From: Comamonadaceae bacterium
GTDB lineage: Bacteria > Pseudomonadota > Gammaproteobacteria > Burkholderiales > Burkholderiaceae_C
Assembly: GCA_947479935.1 (NCBI GenBank)
Contig: CANKBG010000016.1
Coordinates: forward strand, 1-55,402
Direction of reading: 5' to 3'
Length of the DNA: 55,402 bases
Position numbers and translations under genes: made by a program
Part shown: positions 7,582 through 18,291 of the stretch, one piece after another
Position numbering within the stretch: position 1 is the stretch's first letter
Layout of the letters: each line of letters opens with the position of its first letter
The notes under the pieces: generated by a model
The model's database searches: none
The model's input: only the letters and a program-made list of their open reading frames with translations
What the model was told of the DNA's origin: nothing

Positions 7582-9786
7582 TTAAACGAATTTCAAACCA
7601 GCATTTTTCAAAGGTAAATCTCTGAGAGGCTTGCCTATGGCTGCAGAAATGGCATTGATCACTGCAGGTGCTACCACGCAAATAGTGGGCTCGCCCACAC
7701 CGCCCCAGAAGTCATAAGTGGGCACCAAAACGGTTTCCACTTGAGGCATCTGCGCCATTTTGAGCAATTGGTAGGTGTCGAAATTCTTCTCTTTGATGCG
7801 GCCATTTTCAACCGTGCATTCGCCAAAGTAAGTGGCACTCAGACCCATCACAACGCCGCCTTCAACTTGTGCCGCCACTTGGTGCGGATTCACAAAGTGA
7901 CCCGCATTGGTGGCCAACACCATACGCAAAACCTTGACTTCGCCTTTGGGGCTGACCGTGACCTCAGCAACTGCTGCAGAGTAAGCACCATAGCCCATGA
8001 ACTGAGCAATACCTCTGAACACACCTGGCGCAGCAGGTTTGCCCCAATCGCCTTTTTCTGCCGCTGCATTGAGAACCTGCAAATGCTTGGGATGGCTTTG
8101 CATCAGGGCTTGGCGGAATGCCAATGGGTCTTTGCCCGCAGCGCGCGCCACTTCATCCATGAAACACTCCATGTAAACACCGTTTTGATTGGTGTTCACA
8201 CCGCGCCATGGACCCACCGGTACGTGGGTATTGCGGATCGCGTATTCAGTCAGCAAGTTGGGGAATGTATAACCCAATTGTGCATCGCCGGGCTCTTTCC
8301 AAAAACCTTGCAATTGACGCTCATCTTTGCCGTCTTTAATGGCAGACGGATTGACCCAGGCGTTAATGGACTGGCCGGATAATCGAAGTGTCATTCCCAC
8401 TAAGTTACCCTTGGTGTCTAGGCCCGCTTTCATGTAGCACTGAGAAACAGGTCGATAGAAATCGTGAGACTGATCTTCTTCACGCGACCAAATCATTTTG
8501 ATGGGCGTGCCAGGAAACTGTTTGGCAATGTTCACAGCTTGGGCCACATAGTCTTGTTGACCGCCTTTGCGTCCAAAAGCGCCGCCCAAATCAGTGACAT
8601 AGACATCGCATTTTTCAAGTGGCAAGCCCGCGGTTTCAGCCAGCTTTGCCAATGATGCTTCGGCATTTTGTGTTGGCACCCAGACTTCTGCTTTGTCTGA
8701 AGTCCATCTGGCCGTGCAATTCATGGGCTCCATAGGGGCGTGCGACAAGAAAGGCGAGCTGTAAACGGCTTCGACTGTTTTGGCTGCATTGGCCACCGCA
8801 TAAATGGCATCACCTTCTTTGCGACCCGCATAGTCGCCACGTGCAGTGAGGCCTTCACGCACATGGTCGGCAATCATGGCGCTGTTGACTTTGGCATTGG
8901 GGCCTTCGTCCCACACGATGGGGAGTTGGGCCAATGCGTTTTTAGCTCGCCACCAGGTATCTGCCACCACGGCCACGGTAGTAGCATCGACTCGCACAAC
9001 CGCCTTGACGCCCCGCAAGGTTTTAACTTTAGAGTCGTCAAAGCTCACCAGCTTGCCACCAAACACAGGGCAGTCCATGACAGAAGCGCAAAGCATGCCG
9101 TCCATCTTCAAATCTATGCCGTAAATCAGTTTGCCATTGAGCTTGTTGGCAGTGTCCAAACGTTTGACAGATTTACCGGCAATTTTCCAAGTACGGGGGT
9201 CCTTTAGAACAACCGCTTTCATGTCGGGCACAGGCAACTGCGAGGCCGCAGCAGCGACTTTGCCGTAAGTTGTTTTGCGCCCTGATGCTGCATGCGTGAT
9301 GACGCTGTTTGAGACTGCAAGCTCTGCCACCGGTACATTCCACTCATTGGCCGCAGCTTGCATGAGCATCATGCGAGCTGCCGCGCCTCCACGGCGCACA
9401 TAGTCTTGGGAAGTACGAATGCCACGGCTACCGCCGGTGCTCATGTCGCCCCAAGCGCGCTTGCGTTTTAAGTTTTGACCCGCGGTAGGCGATTCGGTGG
9501 TAATTTTGGACCAATCGCACTCTAATTCTTCAGCCACCAATTGGGCCAAGCCCGTGCGGGTACCTTGTCCCATTTCTGAGCGAACAATGCGAACAACGCA
9601 AGTGTCGTCGGGCTTGACTACCACCCAAATACCCATCTCGGGGGTGGCGTCAGAGCTTTGTGCCAGCGCCTCTGAGGCAGGCAACAAATTTAGTCCTAAT
9701 GCCAAGCCACCGCTGGCCATAGCAGAAGTTCCCACCATGAAACTGCGTCGAGAAATTTGGACTGGAGATGTTTGAATTTGATTCAT
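7582..9786 (-). CDS. Molybdopterin-binding subunit of a xanthine-oxidase-family dehydrogenase (IorB type)
   Basis: 734 residues. The N-terminus SRRSFMVG followed by a hydrophobic stretch is a twin-arginine export signal, which is characteristic of the IorB/CoxL-like single-chain group. The sequence carries the family's molybdenum-cofactor regions, including GGAFGRKGG, and a C-terminal VGEPTICVVAPAVINAI containing the conserved catalytic Glu. With the downstream-overlapping 2Fe-2S subunit it would form a periplasmic two-subunit hydroxylase or aldehyde oxidoreductase; no FAD subunit is encoded, so electrons probably go to a cytochrome. An AAGGAG ribosome-binding site precedes the ATG. The substrate is unknown; an N-heterocycle or aromatic aldehyde is possible. 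Confidence 0.88.
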   Translation of the reverse strand: MNQIQTSPVQISRRSFMVGTSAMASGGLALGLNLLPASEALAQSSDATPEMGIWVVVKPDDTCVVRIVRSEMGQGTRTGLAQLVAEELECDWSKITTESPTAGQNLKRKRAWGDMSTGGSRGIRTSQDYVRRGGAAARMMLMQAAANEWNVPVAELAVSNSVITHAASGRKTTYGKVAAAASQLPVPDMKAVVLKDPRTWKIAGKSVKRLDTANKLNGKLIYGIDLKMDGMLCASVMDCPVFGGKLVSFDDSKVKTLRGVKAVVRVDATTVAVVADTWWRAKNALAQLPIVWDEGPNAKVNSAMIADHVREGLTARGDYAGRKEGDAIYAVANAAKTVEAVYSSPFLSHAPMEPMNCTARWTSDKAEVWVPTQNAEASLAKLAETAGLPLEKCDVYVTDLGGAFGRKGGQQDYVAQAVNIAKQFPGTPIKMIWSREEDQSHDFYRPVSQCYMKAGLDTKGNLVGMTLRLSGQSINAWVNPSAIKDGKDERQLQGFWKEPGDAQLGYTFPNLLTEYAIRNTHVPVGPWRGVNTNQNGVYMECFMDEVARAAGKDPLAFRQALMQSHPKHLQVLNAAAEKGDWGKPAAPGVFRGIAQFMGYGAYSAAVAEVTVSPKGEVKVLRMVLATNAGHFVNPHQVAAQVEGGVVMGLSATYFGECTVENGRIKEKNFDTYQLLKMAQMPQVETVLVPTYDFWGGVGEPTICVVAPAVINAISAAIGKPLRDLPLKNAGLKFV

Positions 9787-9797
9787 GTTGTTTCTCC

Positions 9798-10304
9798 TTA
9801 AACTTTGATTTGCTGAACCAAAGCGGCCACTTCACGGCTGTCAGACATGGACAGTTTTTTGGTGCCTGCGGCAACATGAATGGCTTCACGGATGCGCTGA
9901 TAAGTGCCACATCGACAGATGTTGGTCATGGCCAAATCAATGTCTTTGTTGGTGGGTTTTGGCTTGCGTTTCAGCAATGCTGACGCCGCCATGATTTGAC
10001 CAGATTGGCAATACCCGCACTGAGGCACATCAACTTCAGCCCAAGCTTTTTGAACCGGATGGCTGCTGCTGTCTGACAGGCCTTCAATGGTGATGATTTT
10101 ACGGCCGGTCATGGCAGATCCGGGTACAGAGCAAGAACGAACGGGTTGCCCGTCCACGTGCACAGTACAAGAACCACACTGCGCAATGCCGCAACCAAAT
10201 TTAGTACCTGTGAGTCCTATGACTTCACGCAAAACCCACAATAAGGGCATTTCAGATTCGGCATCCACTTTTTGGACTTTGCCATTGACATTTAACGAAT
10301 ACAT
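9798..10304 (-). CDS. 2Fe-2S subunit of xanthine-oxidase-family dehydrogenase (IorA type)
   Basis: 168 residues. The plant-type ferredoxin cluster motif CGIAQCGSC plus a later Cys (SCSVPG) forms the N-terminal 2Fe-2S site, and QCGYCQSGQ with NICRCGTY forms the second, helical 2Fe-2S site. This matches small subunits such as IorA/CoxS. It lies 11 nt before the molybdopterin subunit gene and is co-transcribed with it. A GGGAG sequence about 10 nt before the ATG can serve as ribosome-binding site. It passes electrons from the molybdenum centre to an external acceptor. Confidence 0.92.
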   Translation of the reverse strand: MYSLNVNGKVQKVDAESEMPLLWVLREVIGLTGTKFGCGIAQCGSCTVHVDGQPVRSCSVPGSAMTGRKIITIEGLSDSSSHPVQKAWAEVDVPQCGYCQSGQIMAASALLKRKPKPTNKDIDLAMTNICRCGTYQRIREAIHVAAGTKKLSMSDSREVAALVQQIKV

Positions 10305-10324
10305 TTAAATTTTGCTCCCAAGGA

Positions 10325-11020
10325 TTAAAGACCAACCAAATAAGATTTAAATTTTTCAGCTACAAGCTGTTTCAATTCGGGACTTGCACACGCCACGGGC
10401 GGAAAATCTTTCAGCATTTCAAAGGGCCGGCATGCATCAATCACGGCACGTGAATTGGTACTGGTGCCCTTAGGAATTCGCGGATCCAGTGGACCACTCC
10501 ATGCTTTTCGAATGAACTCAATGTCTTCCACAGGATCGCACCGCGTGCACATGGCCCACATCACATCGAACAAGTTTGTTGTATCGACATCTTCATCGAC
10601 CACCACCACAAAGCGGCCTAGATAAGAACCCGATTGACAATTGGCCGCCATCATGGCCGCTTGCTTGGAGTGGCCTGCATAGGCTTGCTTGATGGAGATG
10701 CTGTTGAGCATGCGGGCAGCGCCTGCCTCGTGGCACCAAACCCCTTTAACACCCGATAAACCAGCGCGCTCAACTTCATCCCAAATCATGCCGGGCTTCA
10801 TCACGCACTTTGAAAATGAGAAGTCAGAAGGCGGCTTCAAGGGAGTGTCCATCGTCACATTGGGGTTATTACAGTCGTCAACGCGTTGGATTCGAACCAC
10901 AGATTGATTGCTTTTTCCACCCGCGTAATAACCTGTGAATTCGCCAAAGGGTCCTTCAGACAATGTTGCTCCAAGGTACATCGCGCCTACCAACACAATC
11001 TCGTTGTGAGTTGGCGTGGA
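10325..11020 (-). pseudogene. UbiD-family decarboxylase, 5'-truncated remnant
   Basis: About 232 codons read openly from an in-frame stop at 11023-11021 to a TGA at 10325. The protein begins inside the family: PTHNEIVLVGAMYLGAT then EGPFGEFTGYYAGG is the mid-protein motif of UbiD-type prenyl-FMN decarboxylases, which normally have about 450-500 residues. The N-terminal half is missing, and the only early start is a GTG at 10996 without a ribosome-binding site. The 165 nt between this stop and the aldo/keto reductase gene hold no recognisable UbiD N-terminus, so the loss looks like a deletion rather than a point mutation. The C-terminal reading frame is otherwise intact, which suggests recent decay or a retained fragment. 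Confidence 0.75.
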
Positions 11021-11023
11021 CTA

Positions 11024-11188
11024 CTTATGAAACTCACTCAAGACTCTTTGCTTAAACTTTGCACCACTGAGGTGCAGTTGCCCTTGATTCAAAATAGTTG
11101 ACTCAGTGTTCTTGCAAGGATGTCCAAACCGGTGTCGAGGAAAAATACGCCGACGCGGCTTAAGAGCTTTCTATTACTGGCGTTTTTC
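11024..11188. other. Non-coding gap with short inverted repeat
   Basis: Spacer between the aldo/keto reductase stop and the UbiD remnant. It holds a 6-bp inverted repeat, TGCACC/GGTGCA, at 11060-11076 with a 5-nt loop. No gene or UbiD 5' sequence was recognised in any frame. It may mark the deletion scar that removed the UbiD N-terminus. Confidence 0.4.
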
Positions 11189-12193
11189 TCACGCAAAGTT
11201 TTCAGTGTCTACTTCGGAATTTGACTGTGCGCTGTATCGGCTTCCATGTACAGTTTTTTCATTTACCAACTCATCGAGTTTTTCAATAAGGTCGAGACTG
11301 AGCTTGACATTGGACGCACTCATATCGTCTCGCAAATGGGGTCCGCTGGTAGTACCTGGAATTGGAATGATGTGTGTGTCTTTGTGCAACAGCCAAGCCA
11401 GTGCCAATTGGGCAGGCGAGCAACCTGCCTCTTGTGCCAACTTCTGATACGGTGCAAACAGCTTGAGATTGGCTGCATAGTTTTCAGGGGTAAAACGCGG
11501 CATGCTTTTTCGGATGTCTTTGGCATCAAATGCGTTAAGGTCTAACTCGCCACACAAAAAACCACGTGCCACAGGGCTGAAAGCAACGAACGCAGTGCCC
11601 AATTCTTTGCAGGCTTGAAGCACCGCAATTTCAGGATTACGGGTCCACAGGGAGTATTCCGTTTGAACCGCTGTGATGGGATGGACAGCATGCGCCTTGC
11701 GCAGGTTGGATGCTGAAACTTCAGACAAACCTATGGTTTGGATTTTGCCTTGACGAACCAAATCGCTTAAGGCGCCAACGCTGTCTTCGATGGGTACTTT
11801 TTTATCCCAACGGTGCAAATAGTACAAATCAATCACATCGGTTTGCAAGCGCTTGAGTGCCTCTTCGCAGGTCTTGCGAAGACTATCGGGGCGACCGTCA
11901 ATGATTCTCACCAACTTGCCATCGCCGTTCACATCAACGCCCGTCATGCCACATTTACTGGCAAGCGTGATTTTTTGACGATGCTGTTTGAGAACTTTGC
12001 CAACCAATTTTTCGTTGGCAGTGAAACCATAGATGGCCGCCGTATCAAATAAAGTGACGCCTGCATCAAGGGCCGACAACAAGACCCTTTCGGCCTGCTC
12101 AGCTGACACAGGTGCGCCATAGGCATGGCTTAAATTCATGCAGCCCAAGCCAATTTCACTGACTTGGAAGGGGCCGAGTTTTCTGGTTTTCAT
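11189..12193 (-). CDS. Aldo/keto reductase
   Basis: 334 residues with the whole AKR barrel. The catalytic tetrad regions are visible: Asp and Tyr in FDTAAIYG, Lys in TLASKCG, and His in DLYYLHRWD. The C-terminal IPIPGTTSGPHLRDD segment binds NADP. Enzymes of this group (YajO/AKR13-like) reduce aldehydes and ketones in the cytosol. It lies 70 nt downstream of ligC on the same strand, so it may be co-transcribed with the protocatechuate genes and handle an aldehyde intermediate or aromatic aldehyde. That role is inference from position only. Confidence 0.88.
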   Translation of the reverse strand: MKTRKLGPFQVSEIGLGCMNLSHAYGAPVSAEQAERVLLSALDAGVTLFDTAAIYGFTANEKLVGKVLKQHRQKITLASKCGMTGVDVNGDGKLVRIIDGRPDSLRKTCEEALKRLQTDVIDLYYLHRWDKKVPIEDSVGALSDLVRQGKIQTIGLSEVSASNLRKAHAVHPITAVQTEYSLWTRNPEIAVLQACKELGTAFVAFSPVARGFLCGELDLNAFDAKDIRKSMPRFTPENYAANLKLFAPYQKLAQEAGCSPAQLALAWLLHKDTHIIPIPGTTSGPHLRDDMSASNVKLSLDLIEKLDELVNEKTVHGSRYSAQSNSEVDTENFA

Positions 12194-12263
12194 GCGTTAA
12201 CTTTAAATTTTTATGAAGCGTTACTGATTAATTTTGAGTGTATTTTGGCCATCAACAATATTC

Positions 12264-13220
12264 TTAAAACTTCAGCTGTTGCTCTAAATCGTGCAACACT
12301 TTGTAGCAAGGGAGTACTTGAGCGACACTCGAGTTAGGCTCGCGCCCTTCTTTGATGGCGGCAAAAAATTCACGGTCTTGCAGTTCAATGCCATTCATGG
12401 AAACGGCCACCTTTGACACATCAATTTGCGCTTCCTTTCCGGTAAACAAATCATCGTAACGAGCCAAGTAAGTGCCAGTGTCACCGATGTATCGAAAATA
12501 GGTTCCAAGCGGTCCGTCGTTGTTAAACGACAAACTCAAAGTGCAAATAGCGCCATTGGCTGCCTGCAATTGAATGCTCATGTCCATGGCGATACCAAGG
12601 GCGGGATGAACAGGTCCTTGCACCGCATTGGCTTTCACGATGGGGCTGCCTGCCTGGTAAGCAAATAAATCAACGGTATGTGCAGCGTGATGCCACAGCA
12701 AATGATCTGTCCAGCTGCGGGGTTGACCCAAAGCATTCATGTTGGTGCGGCGGAAAAAATAGGTTTGGACATCCAATTGCTGGATGTTGAATTCGCCCGC
12801 CTTGATTTTGTGATTCACCCATTGATGGCTGGGGTTGAAACGACGAGTGTGCCCGCACATGGCCACTTTGCCCGTTTGTTTAGCTAAACGAACCACTTCC
12901 TCTGCATCTTTCCAGCTGTCGGCCAAAGGAATTTCAACTTGAACATGCTTACCCGCTTGCAAACATGCGATGGACTGCGAGGCGTGCATTTGGGTGGGCG
13001 TGCACAAGATGACGGCATCGACTTCTGCCAATGCCAAGCTATCCGCCAAATCAGTGGTGACATGCTCGATGCCATATTTTTTGGCAACTTCTTGGGTCTT
13101 CTCAAACTCGCGGCCAATCAAGGACACCACTTCTACGCCTTCAATATTTTTAATTCCATCCAAGTGTTTGATACCAAAAGCACCAGCACCTGCCAGCGCA
13201 ACTTTGATCGTTTGAGTCAT
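12264..13220 (-). CDS. ligC: 4-carboxy-2-hydroxymuconate-6-semialdehyde dehydrogenase (LigC/PmdC)
   Basis: 318 residues from the ATG at 13220; a longer in-frame start would overlap ligB and adds an unrelated 48-residue extension. The N-terminus VALAGAGAFGIKHLDGI is a GxGxxG Rossmann motif of the Gfo/Idh/MocA family to which LigC belongs. It oxidises the hemiacetal form of the ring-cleavage product to 2-pyrone-4,6-dicarboxylate, using NAD(P). It directly follows ligB (14 nt), matching the known A-B-C order of the Comamonas pmd cluster. The A-rich stretch before the ATG gives only a weak Shine-Dalgarno (GGAAG). Confidence 0.92.
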   Translation of the reverse strand: MTQTIKVALAGAGAFGIKHLDGIKNIEGVEVVSLIGREFEKTQEVAKKYGIEHVTTDLADSLALAEVDAVILCTPTQMHASQSIACLQAGKHVQVEIPLADSWKDAEEVVRLAKQTGKVAMCGHTRRFNPSHQWVNHKIKAGEFNIQQLDVQTYFFRRTNMNALGQPRSWTDHLLWHHAAHTVDLFAYQAGSPIVKANAVQGPVHPALGIAMDMSIQLQAANGAICTLSLSFNNDGPLGTYFRYIGDTGTYLARYDDLFTGKEAQIDVSKVAVSMNGIELQDREFFAAIKEGREPNSSVAQVLPCYKVLHDLEQQLKF

Positions 13221-13234
13221 TTTTTTTCTTCCAT

Positions 13235-14546
<1,312 letters not shown>

Positions 14547-14547
<1 letters not shown>

Positions 14548-15464
14548 TAAACTTTCTCCTCAGGCCAGTACAAACGCATCGGATTGGCCACCAATAATTT
14601 CTGTTGCAACTCAGGCGTGGTAGCAATATGAGGAATGAAATCTACCAACAAGCCATCATCGGGCATGTGTTTTTTCAAATTTGGATGCGGCCAATCAGTG
14701 CCCCACAAAACACGATCTGAAAATTCATCCACAATGGCTTTGGCAAATGGCACCACATCTTGGTAGGCGTTTTGTTCACCGTTCAATGCAGGTGCGCCCG
14801 TCATTGACAAACGCTCAGGGCAAGTCACCTTGCACCAAACGTTGCTGTGCTCGCGCATGAATTTCAAAAACAATTGAAATTGGGGCCCATCCACAGGCAA
14901 TTTAATATCGGGCGTTCCCATGTGATCAACCACCACCAACGTGGGCAAACCCGAGAAGAAGTCCCAGAGTTCGGGCAAATCGACCGCTTCAAAATAAATC
15001 ACCACATGCCAACCCAATTTTGCAATGCGACCTGCAATTTCCATCAGCTCATCTTTGGGTGTGAAGTCAACCAGCCTCTTCACAAAATTAAACCGCACAC
15101 CGCGCACGCCGGCCTCGTGCATGGCCCGTAGCTCTTCATCCGTGACGCTTCGTTTGACAGTTGCAACCCCTCTAGCTTTGCCATTTGACTTGAGCAATGC
15201 ATCGACGGTGGCACGGTTGTCAGCCCCATGACAACTGGCTCCCACCACGACATTGCGTGCAAAACCTAAGTGATCTCGAAGTGCGTACAGTTGCTGCTTG
15301 GAGGCATCGCAAGGTGTGTACTTGCGCTCGGGCGCATAAGGAAACTCAGCGCCAGGCCCAAAGACATGGCAATGAGAATCAACCGCGCCTGCAGGTAATT
15401 TGAATTTGGGTTTGCTTGGGCCGGCATACCAATCGAGCCAGCCAGGCGTTTTTTGAAATTCCAT
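14547..15464 (-). CDS. ligI: 2-pyrone-4,6-dicarboxylate hydrolase LigI/PmdD
   Basis: 305 residues of the amidohydrolase superfamily. The metal-site motif DSHCHVFG is near residue 30, and a C-terminal LWGTDWPHPN holds the conserved Asp and His. It hydrolyses the lactone 2-pyrone-4,6-dicarboxylate to 4-oxalomesaconate. Gene order I-A-B-C and the one-base overlap with ligA support the call. It begins after a 131-nt spacer downstream of the lipoprotein-like binding protein gene; no second promoter is obvious there. Confidence 0.93.
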
Positions 15465-15596
15465 GAGTCACTCTCTTTGAAGTTTTTTAATTAATCAGGT
15501 TTGGCCGCAATGACCACAGGCACGCGCAGAAATCAGCAACAATGGACACACGGGGTGAATGTGTTTCATCAATTCTTTCTATTTGACTGGATGGAC

Positions 15597-16451
15597 TCAA
15601 TCGTTTGCAGTACCGCGCAAGCCAGAGCGCTGCAGTGCTTTGGCCAAGAAACCATTTCTTTCCGCTTGATTCGCAAATTCTTGAACAAAAGTACGACCGG
15701 CATCTCTGCCTTTTGGAATAGCAATGGCTAAATTTTCCAAGCCCCATCGTCCTTCAAGAACGCGACTGCCTGGCAAGGTGTCTGACATTTCAAATAAGAT
15801 GCCTTTGTTGGTGGCAAACGCATCAATCTGTTGTGTGTTGAGCAGGGTCTGCGCTTTGGCAAGTGAATCCGCAGGAACCACTTTTGCATTCTTGTACAGC
15901 TGCGTTAAAACTCCCTGCGAGGAGCTGCCTTGGCTCACGCCCACCTTCATGCCTGGCTGGTCGACATTCTGAACATTTTTTAAGGCACTTTGTGCCGCCA
16001 CCAAATAACCCAATTCAAGTCTGACTAAGGGTTTGGTGAAATCCATATCCTTGGCTCGCAGAGCGGTAGCATTGGTAAAGGTCATGTCCACCTTACCTTC
16101 TTTCAACGCATCTAACACCAGAGCGACACGGTCAAATTCAATGACTTGAACGGGCACGTTCATTCGCTTGGCCATTTCTTTACCCAAGTCCAAAGCAATG
16201 CCAACGCTCTCCCCTGTCTTGGGATCTTTGACCCAAGAAGTAGGACTACCCAGGTAAACGCCCACCCGTAAATTGCCTGTGGGGGCCAATGCTTGGCGGA
16301 CCTCTAATGACGCTGGCGTCGACTTTTCATGTTGCTGTTGATCTGCAACATGAGGAACAATGCTGAAGTTAAAACAAGCAGCAAGCAATGCCAACAAAGC
16401 TGCAACACCTGCATACCGCAAAACGGATTGGAATAGATTTTTGTAAGTCAC
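15597..16451 (-). CDS. Solute-binding lipoprotein, SBP_bac_3 family, inside the protocatechuate operon
   Basis: 284 residues from a GTG at 16451; a TTG 39 nt earlier, overlapping ligK, is possible but leaves the signal sequence internal. The N-terminus has a hydrophobic stretch ending in LALLAAC, a lipobox, so the protein is probably a periplasm-facing lipoprotein. The mature part (GNLRVGVYLGSPTSWVKDPKTG and later GIALDLGKEMAKRM) matches family-3 binding proteins of polar amino acid or organic acid ABC systems. No permease or ATPase partner is adjacent. In Comamonas clusters a permease gene (pmdK) is part of the operon; here no permease is present and this gene lies between ligK and ligI. Confidence 0.85.
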   Translation of the reverse strand: MTYKNLFQSVLRYAGVAALLALLAACFNFSIVPHVADQQQHEKSTPASLEVRQALAPTGNLRVGVYLGSPTSWVKDPKTGESVGIALDLGKEMAKRMNVPVQVIEFDRVALVLDALKEGKVDMTFTNATALRAKDMDFTKPLVRLELGYLVAAQSALKNVQNVDQPGMKVGVSQGSSSQGVLTQLYKNAKVVPADSLAKAQTLLNTQQIDAFATNKGILFEMSDTLPGSRVLEGRWGLENLAIAIPKGRDAGRTFVQEFANQAERNGFLAKALQRSGLRGTAND

Positions 16452-16482
16452 GCGTGCACCTGTTTCAAAAAACCCTGAAAAA

Positions 16483-17166
16483 TCAGTCAATGTATTTCAA
16501 GCCAGCCTTGACCAAGGGCTCGCGCATGTTGTACATGTCCAAACCCAATGCACCTGCAGCCAATTTGGCACGCTTTTCTCCCTCGTTGGCTTCACGCGCT
16601 TGAGCTGCATCTGCCACTTTTTGAGCCCACTCTGCAGGAACCACCACCACACCATCGTCGTCGGCCACAATGGCATCGCCTGGGTTGATATTCACGCCAG
16701 CACATACCACCGGAATATTCACAGAGCCTAAGGTTGATTTGATCGTGCCCTTGGCACTAATGCCTTTGCTCCAGACTGGAAATCCCATTGCAGTCAATTC
16801 ACGCACATCGCGAACACCCGCATCAATCACCAAGGCTTTAGCACCTCGGGCCATGAAAGAAGTGGCCAACAAGTCACCAAAGAAACCATCGCAGTTGTCT
16901 GCACTGAGAGCTGCCACCACGATGTCGCCAGGCTGGATTTGCTCTGCCACCACGTGCATCATCCAATTGTCGCCAGGATGCAAGAGAACTGTCACTGCTG
17001 TGCCTGAAACAGGAGCGCCACTGTAGATGGGGCGCATATATCGCTGCATCAACCCCACGCGACCCATGGCTTCGTGCACCGTAGCCACGCCAAAACGACC
17101 TAATTGGTCAACCGCAGCCCTGTCTGCGCGAGTGATGTTGCGTTTCACAATTCCAAGTTCAGTCAT
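16483..17166 (-). CDS. ligK: 4-carboxy-4-hydroxy-2-oxoadipate aldolase LigK/PmdF
   Basis: 227 residues from the ATG at 17166, which has GGA 6 nt upstream; an ATG at 17172 and a TTG at 17181 are alternatives. The length matches class II pyruvate aldolases of the RraA/HMG-aldolase fold. The motif [12 protein letters not shown] carries the conserved Arg-Asp pair for substrate and metal binding. It splits 4-carboxy-4-hydroxy-2-oxoadipate into pyruvate and oxaloacetate, the last step of the pathway. It sits 42 nt downstream of ligJ. Confidence 0.93.
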   Translation of the reverse strand: MTELGIVKRNITRADRAAVDQLGRFGVATVHEAMGRVGLMQRYMRPIYSGAPVSGTAVTVLLHPGDNWMMHVVAEQIQPGDIVVAALSADNCDGFFGDLLATSFMARGAKALVIDAGVRDVRELTAMGFPVWSKGISAKGTIKSTLGSVNIPVVCAGVNINPGDAIVADDDGVVVVPAEWAQKVADAAQAREANEGEKRAKLAAGALGLDMYNMREPLVKAGLKYID

Positions 17167-17208
17167 GTTCATTCCAATCAAAATTTAAAACAAAGAAAGT
17201 GCCAAGGC

Positions 17209-18255
17209 TTAAAGGCCTTTGGCTTTCAAATGCGCATCCAAACGCGGAAACACTCTGCGTGTATTGCCTTCATAAATTTTGTAGCGCTGCGCCTCATTCA
17301 AAATGTTGGAAGATTGAATGTAACGTTTGGTATCGTCAAAGTAATGACCTGTTTCTGGGTCAATGCCGCGAACAGCACCGATCATTTCTGAGGCAAACAA
17401 AATATTATCAACAGGAATTACCTTTGTCAGTAAATCAATGCCGGGCTGGTGGTAAACACATGTGTCAAAGAAAATGTTGTTCAGCAAGTGATCTTTTAGC
17501 AAAGGTTTTTTCAATTCTTGCGCCAAGCCGCGGAAACGACCCCAGTGATAAGGCACTGCGCCACCACCATGAGGAATCAAGAATTTCAGGGTTGGAAAGT
17601 CTTTGAACAAATCAGAGCTTAGGCACTGCATGAAAGCGGTGGTGTCTGCGTTCAAATAATGTGCGCCTGTGGTGTGAAAACAATTGTTGCAACTGGTGCT
17701 AACGTGGATCATGGCGGGAATGTTGTACTCCACCATTTTTTCGTAAATAGGATACCAGTGCTTATCGCTCAAGGGGGGCGATGTCCAATGTCCGCCCGAT
17801 GGATCGGGGTTTAAGTTAATGCCCACATTCCCATATTCCTTCACGCAACGCTCAAGCTCAGTGATGCATGAAGCTGGATCTACGCCTGGCGACTGAGGCA
17901 ACATAGCAACAGGCACAAAGCTGTCGGGAAATAATTGACTCACGCGGTAGCAAAGTTCATTGCAGATAGCCGCCCATGTCGATGAAACATTGAAATCACC
18001 AATATGATGCGCCATGAAACTAGCTCTGGGACTGAACAAAGTTAAGTCAGAGCCACGCTCTTTCATTAAACGCAATTGATTGGTTTCAATGGACTCACGA
18101 ATTTCGTCATCGCTTATTTTGAGATCAGCCACTTTGGGGCCAAGCTCGGGTGTATTCAAATTTGCAATTTGTGCATTGCGCCAGTTGTCCAAAGCTTTGG
18201 GGGCTGTGGTGTAGTGACCATGACAGTCTATGATTAAAGGTTGCAGGGTGCTCAT
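17209..18255 (-). CDS. ligJ: 4-oxalomesaconate hydratase LigJ/PmdE
   Basis: 348 residues of the amidohydrolase superfamily. The N-terminal IIDCHGHYTTAP has the His-x-His metal motif, and later GINLNPDPSGGHW, MIHVSTSC and LIPHGGGAVPYHWGRF segments are typical of the LigJ group. The start was placed at the ATG preceded by GGAAAG at 5 nt. LigJ adds water to 4-oxalomesaconate to give 4-carboxy-4-hydroxy-2-oxoadipate. Its position between ligU and ligK follows the Comamonas pmdU-(K)-E-F order. Confidence 0.92.
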   Translation of the reverse strand: MSTLQPLIIDCHGHYTTAPKALDNWRNAQIANLNTPELGPKVADLKISDDEIRESIETNQLRLMKERGSDLTLFSPRASFMAHHIGDFNVSSTWAAICNELCYRVSQLFPDSFVPVAMLPQSPGVDPASCITELERCVKEYGNVGINLNPDPSGGHWTSPPLSDKHWYPIYEKMVEYNIPAMIHVSTSCNNCFHTTGAHYLNADTTAFMQCLSSDLFKDFPTLKFLIPHGGGAVPYHWGRFRGLAQELKKPLLKDHLLNNIFFDTCVYHQPGIDLLTKVIPVDNILFASEMIGAVRGIDPETGHYFDDTKRYIQSSNILNEAQRYKIYEGNTRRVFPRLDAHLKAKGL

Positions 18256-18291
18256 GAAGCTTTCCAATCAGAAAAAAGACTGTTGATAGGT

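Noticed and set aside
7741..8382. 213-codon plus-strand frame opposite the molybdopterin subunit gene
   Set aside because: It lies wholly antisense to a gene with clear family motifs and shows no recognisable domain or ribosome-binding site; taken as a shadow frame.
10325..11188. Insertion sequence or transposon as cause of the UbiD truncation
   Set aside because: No transposase frame, terminal repeats or target duplication were seen near the truncation.
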